From assembly GCF_004193775.1 (NCBI RefSeq), contig NC_041010.1, forward strand, positions 44,071,562 to 44,135,561: a stretch of DNA of 64,000 nt, written 5' to 3'. Below the pieces are notes generated by a model. The model did not search any database, was not told the DNA's origin, and saw only the letters and a list, made by a program, of their open reading frames with translations. Source of the stretch: Glycine soja. Taxonomy: Eukaryota; Streptophyta; Magnoliopsida; Fabales; Fabaceae. Positions 61,727-64,000 of the stretch are shown in pieces (positions within the stretch are counted from its first letter, which is position 1; each line of letters begins with the position of its first letter). Position numbers and translations under genes: made by a program.

Positions 61727-64000
61727 ATGTACGGATTCGAAGCTCTCACCTTCAACATCCACGGCGGCTTCCTAGAGGCCATCGTCCGCGGCCACCGCGC
61801 CGGCCTCCTCACCACCGCCGATTACAACAACCTCTGCCAATGCGAAACCCTCGACGACATCAAGATGCACCTCTCCGCCACCGAGTACGGTCCTTACCTC
61901 CAAAACGGTGCGTTTTTTCCATCCGTTATCACCATTCTCAGTTTATCATTATTATTATTCATTGTTATGAATTAATAATTGATAATTTTTGTTAATCATT
62001 GGACTTTGTATTGTTTTTATTTTTGAAGATCCTTTTTTTGTCACGTGTGGATTTGAAGTGGAAACATTTTTCGCAAATCTTTCGAAAGGAGATGTTCTGT
62101 ACTGTAATCGAATCGAGTACTTGGAAGATTCGTAAAAACATGTGATCTAGGTTTTTAGTTTTTTTTTTTTTTAAACGAGTGTTACTTCATAATCCTGTTG
62201 ATATTTTGAACCTCTGCGTGATCTTGTTTATTCAATTATCAGACTTTTTTATTTTTGAGGATGAAAAGCAGGATCCTTTCGTGGTGTTAGCTGCTAGTCA
62301 TTATTGTGTTTCCGTTAAGCTTGAGAGTAACATCTCTGTTTTTCTTGAAAGTGAATGCTTATATGAAATCCCGATAATTGTTTGACACGTGTGTAGATTT
62401 GAAGTGGAAATGCCCTAAGAAACATTTCGGCAAATTTTCAGATGGAGATGTTATGTCGTGTAACCAAATCAAGTACTTGGAAGATTCACGAAAGCATGTG
62501 ATCTAGGTTTTTAGTTTAATTTTAACAAGTGCTACTCCATGATTCTATTGATATTGTGAACCTCAGTGTGATCTTCCAATGGGGTTGGGTTTAGCAGAAG
62601 GGCTAATCCCCACAACATGGGAAACCGAGGTTCGAATTCCTGTTTGGAGAGGTGTCACTTTTAGTGTCCGATAACGCTTCAAACAGGATTGTCTCCTACA
62701 AAGGAGGATACTTGTGGGAAACAAAAAAAAAAGTGTTATCTTGTTTATTTCCATGTTATATATGTCTGAAAGTTAACTGTTATTAGTATGAGTTTTGTTT
62801 AATTTTCTCTGTTGAATTGAATTTGAATGAAGGTTTAGAAGAATTTCCATTTCTTATTCTGTTGCTTCTTGTGTAAATAAATTATTCAATTGTTGAGTTA
62901 GAAAAATAAATAGATTCTGTTGCTTTTGCATTTTAGTACAATTAGTACAATGGTGTTTACTGGTTGACAAGATGTAATTAAGATTATCGGTCTATGCTGA
63001 TGGCTGATGAGCAAGTTAACTATTGCAGAGCCTTCTCCATTGCATACCACAACGATTGTGGAGAAGTGTACTCTTAAGCTGGTTGATGATTACAAGAACA
63101 TGTTATGCCAAGCCACGGAACCCTTGTCAACCTTTTTAGAGTATATCACGTATGTGATCTTGACTTTTCTGTTTGGTCTCTTTTTGTATTTACTGTCAAT
63201 GTCATCTTTATATTGAGGATATTATTTAGGTTGAGCTATAGGAGACTAAAATTTTAAACAATCAAGTAGTCCTAGGTGCTGTAATTGTACACAACGCAAC
63301 CTACAAGTATGGACATTAGCTCTAACTCCTTGTGTAAAACTTGAATTCAAATTAGAATTTTCTCTGGATGATGAGTCTTGTGCAGCTCTTTTTATTTTGA
63401 TCCAAATTTACTGTTATAGTGGGCATTCTACAAAAAATAAAGTGCTGCTGAAACCGATATACTTTATGTTTTCTTCCTGCAGATATGGTCACATGATAGA
63501 CAATGTTGTTTTGATTGTTACTGGCACCTTGCATGAGAGAGATGTTCAAGAATTACTAGAAAAATGCCATCCACTCGGCATGTTTGACAGGTATAGTAAA
63601 TTTTATGCAGTTTTCAATACATTGACTGTAAGCAGATAGACTTTTAATTTTCTTCCTCTTTCTGTGGGTTCTATGCAGTATTGCTACTCTGGCTGTTGCT
63701 CAGAATATGCGGGAGCTTTACAGGCTGGTTCTTGTTGACACTCCTCTGGCTCCATACTTCTCTGAGTGCATTACATCAGAGGTAAATCATCTTTCCAGTT
63801 TATCTCCTTTTATTTTGTTTAATTAGTCTGTTTGATATCTTGTTAAAGGACCTGTACAGATTTTATATCTGCATCCCCTAATGTATATCCAATAAATAGA
63901 TTGTGATAATAAGAAATGTCGAAGAATTTGTGATACAAAATTATCGAGAAATTAATCACAACTAGGTGTTGGTTCCCTAATGAAGACAACTTTCCCACTT
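61727..64000 (+). CDS. VHA-d: V-type H+-ATPase subunit d, 5' part (runs off window)
   Basis: Subunit d links the membrane Vo ring to the central stalk of the vacuolar/endomembrane proton pump. Exons on the plus strand: 61727-61907, 63029-63149, 63483-63590, 63679-63781, all GT-AG and in phase. They give the first 171 residues of a protein normally about 350 aa. It starts MYGFEALTFNIHGGFLEAI and continues RAGLLTTADYNNLCQCETLDD, with EYITYGHMIDNVVLIVTGTLHE in exons 2-3 and LVDTPLAPYFSECITSE in exon 4. This conserved N-terminus leaves little doubt. The remaining exons lie beyond 64000. Exon 1 is GC-rich, unlike the surroundings. Intron 1 (1.1 kb) contains an internal duplication and a SINE. Expected to be constitutive. 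Confidence 0.96.
62033..62570. repeat. Imperfect tandem duplication in V-ATPase d intron 1
   Basis: Sequence at about 62040-62250 (CACGTGTGGATTTGAAGTGG..., GTACTTGGAAGATTC, CATGTGATCTAGGTTTTTAG, TGATCTT) recurs at about 62388-62575, with a period of roughly 345 bp and moderate divergence. The second copy is interrupted by a SINE. Confidence 0.8.
62576..62731 (+). mobile_element. tRNA-derived SINE in V-ATPase d intron 1
   Basis: About 156 bp with an A-box-like start (GGGTTTAGCAGAAGGG), a B-box (GAGGTTCGAATTCC) and an A-rich 3' end. It is flanked by AGTGTGATCTT (62565-62575) and AGTGTTATCTT (62732-62742), an 11-bp target duplication with one mismatch. The undisrupted sequence (TGATCTTGTTTATT) survives in the first copy of the intron duplication. 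The family differs from the Au-like SINE in the PCO gene. Confidence 0.82.

Noticed and set aside
62576..62731. Possible tRNA gene (B-box present)
   Set aside because: The box is present but there is no cloverleaf-length structure. The TSDs and A-rich tail show a SINE.

Overview
This is plant nuclear DNA. The genes carry many GT-AG introns, the spacers are very AT-rich and full of (TA)n microsatellites, and the mobile elements are plant types: a Ty3 chromovirus, a copia scrap, L1-type LINE relics, tRNA-derived SINEs and MITE-like inverted repeats. The proteins and repeats suggest a dicot, most likely a legume close to soybean (Glycine). That is inference from recognition, not from a search. 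There is no prokaryotic content: no operon, CRISPR array or defence island.

Six protein-coding genes could be assembled exon by exon with phases that close. They are: an aldose 1-epimerase with a signal peptide (4672 to 163, minus); a secreted PQQ-type beta-propeller dehydrogenase-like protein (16947 to 12858, minus); a group IIb WRKY factor of the WRKY72/61 type (25397 to 22754, minus); a plant cysteine oxidase (48484 to 43780, minus); a KDPG-aldolase-family protein with a probable plastid leader (60472 to 56461, minus); and the first 171 codons of V-ATPase subunit d (from 61727, plus, running off the window). The last two are divergent, with 1.25 kb between their start codons.

Layout. 0.2-4.7 kb: epimerase with a 2.8-kb intron. 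4.7-8.4 kb: spacer with a ~0.7-kb inverted-repeat element. 8.4-20.4 kb: PQQ cluster with one intact gene, two frameshifted pseudogenes and one inverted exon fragment; the first pseudogene carries a solo LTR. 22.0-25.4 kb: LINE tail and WRKY gene. 28.68-33.84 kb: complete Ty3 chromovirus with LTRs identical by eye and a 5-bp target duplication. 33.8-43 kb: repeat-rich spacer with a compound microsatellite, a recent 395-bp tandem duplication, an orphan promoter-like island and three copies of a long-TIR element. 43.8-48.5 kb: cysteine oxidase with a SINE in intron 3. 49-56.4 kb: palindromic repeats, tandem duplications and a dead LINE. 56.5-60.5 kb: aldolase gene. 61.7 kb to end: V-ATPase d, with a SINE inside a duplicated intron segment.

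The genes are not an obvious pathway; they are ordinary plant neighbours. The most notable features are the very young retrotransposon, whose single ORF runs through its polypurine tract into the LTR and is broken by one TAG in the chromodomain, and the birth-and-death cluster of PQQ genes. I found no clear undescribed biological system.
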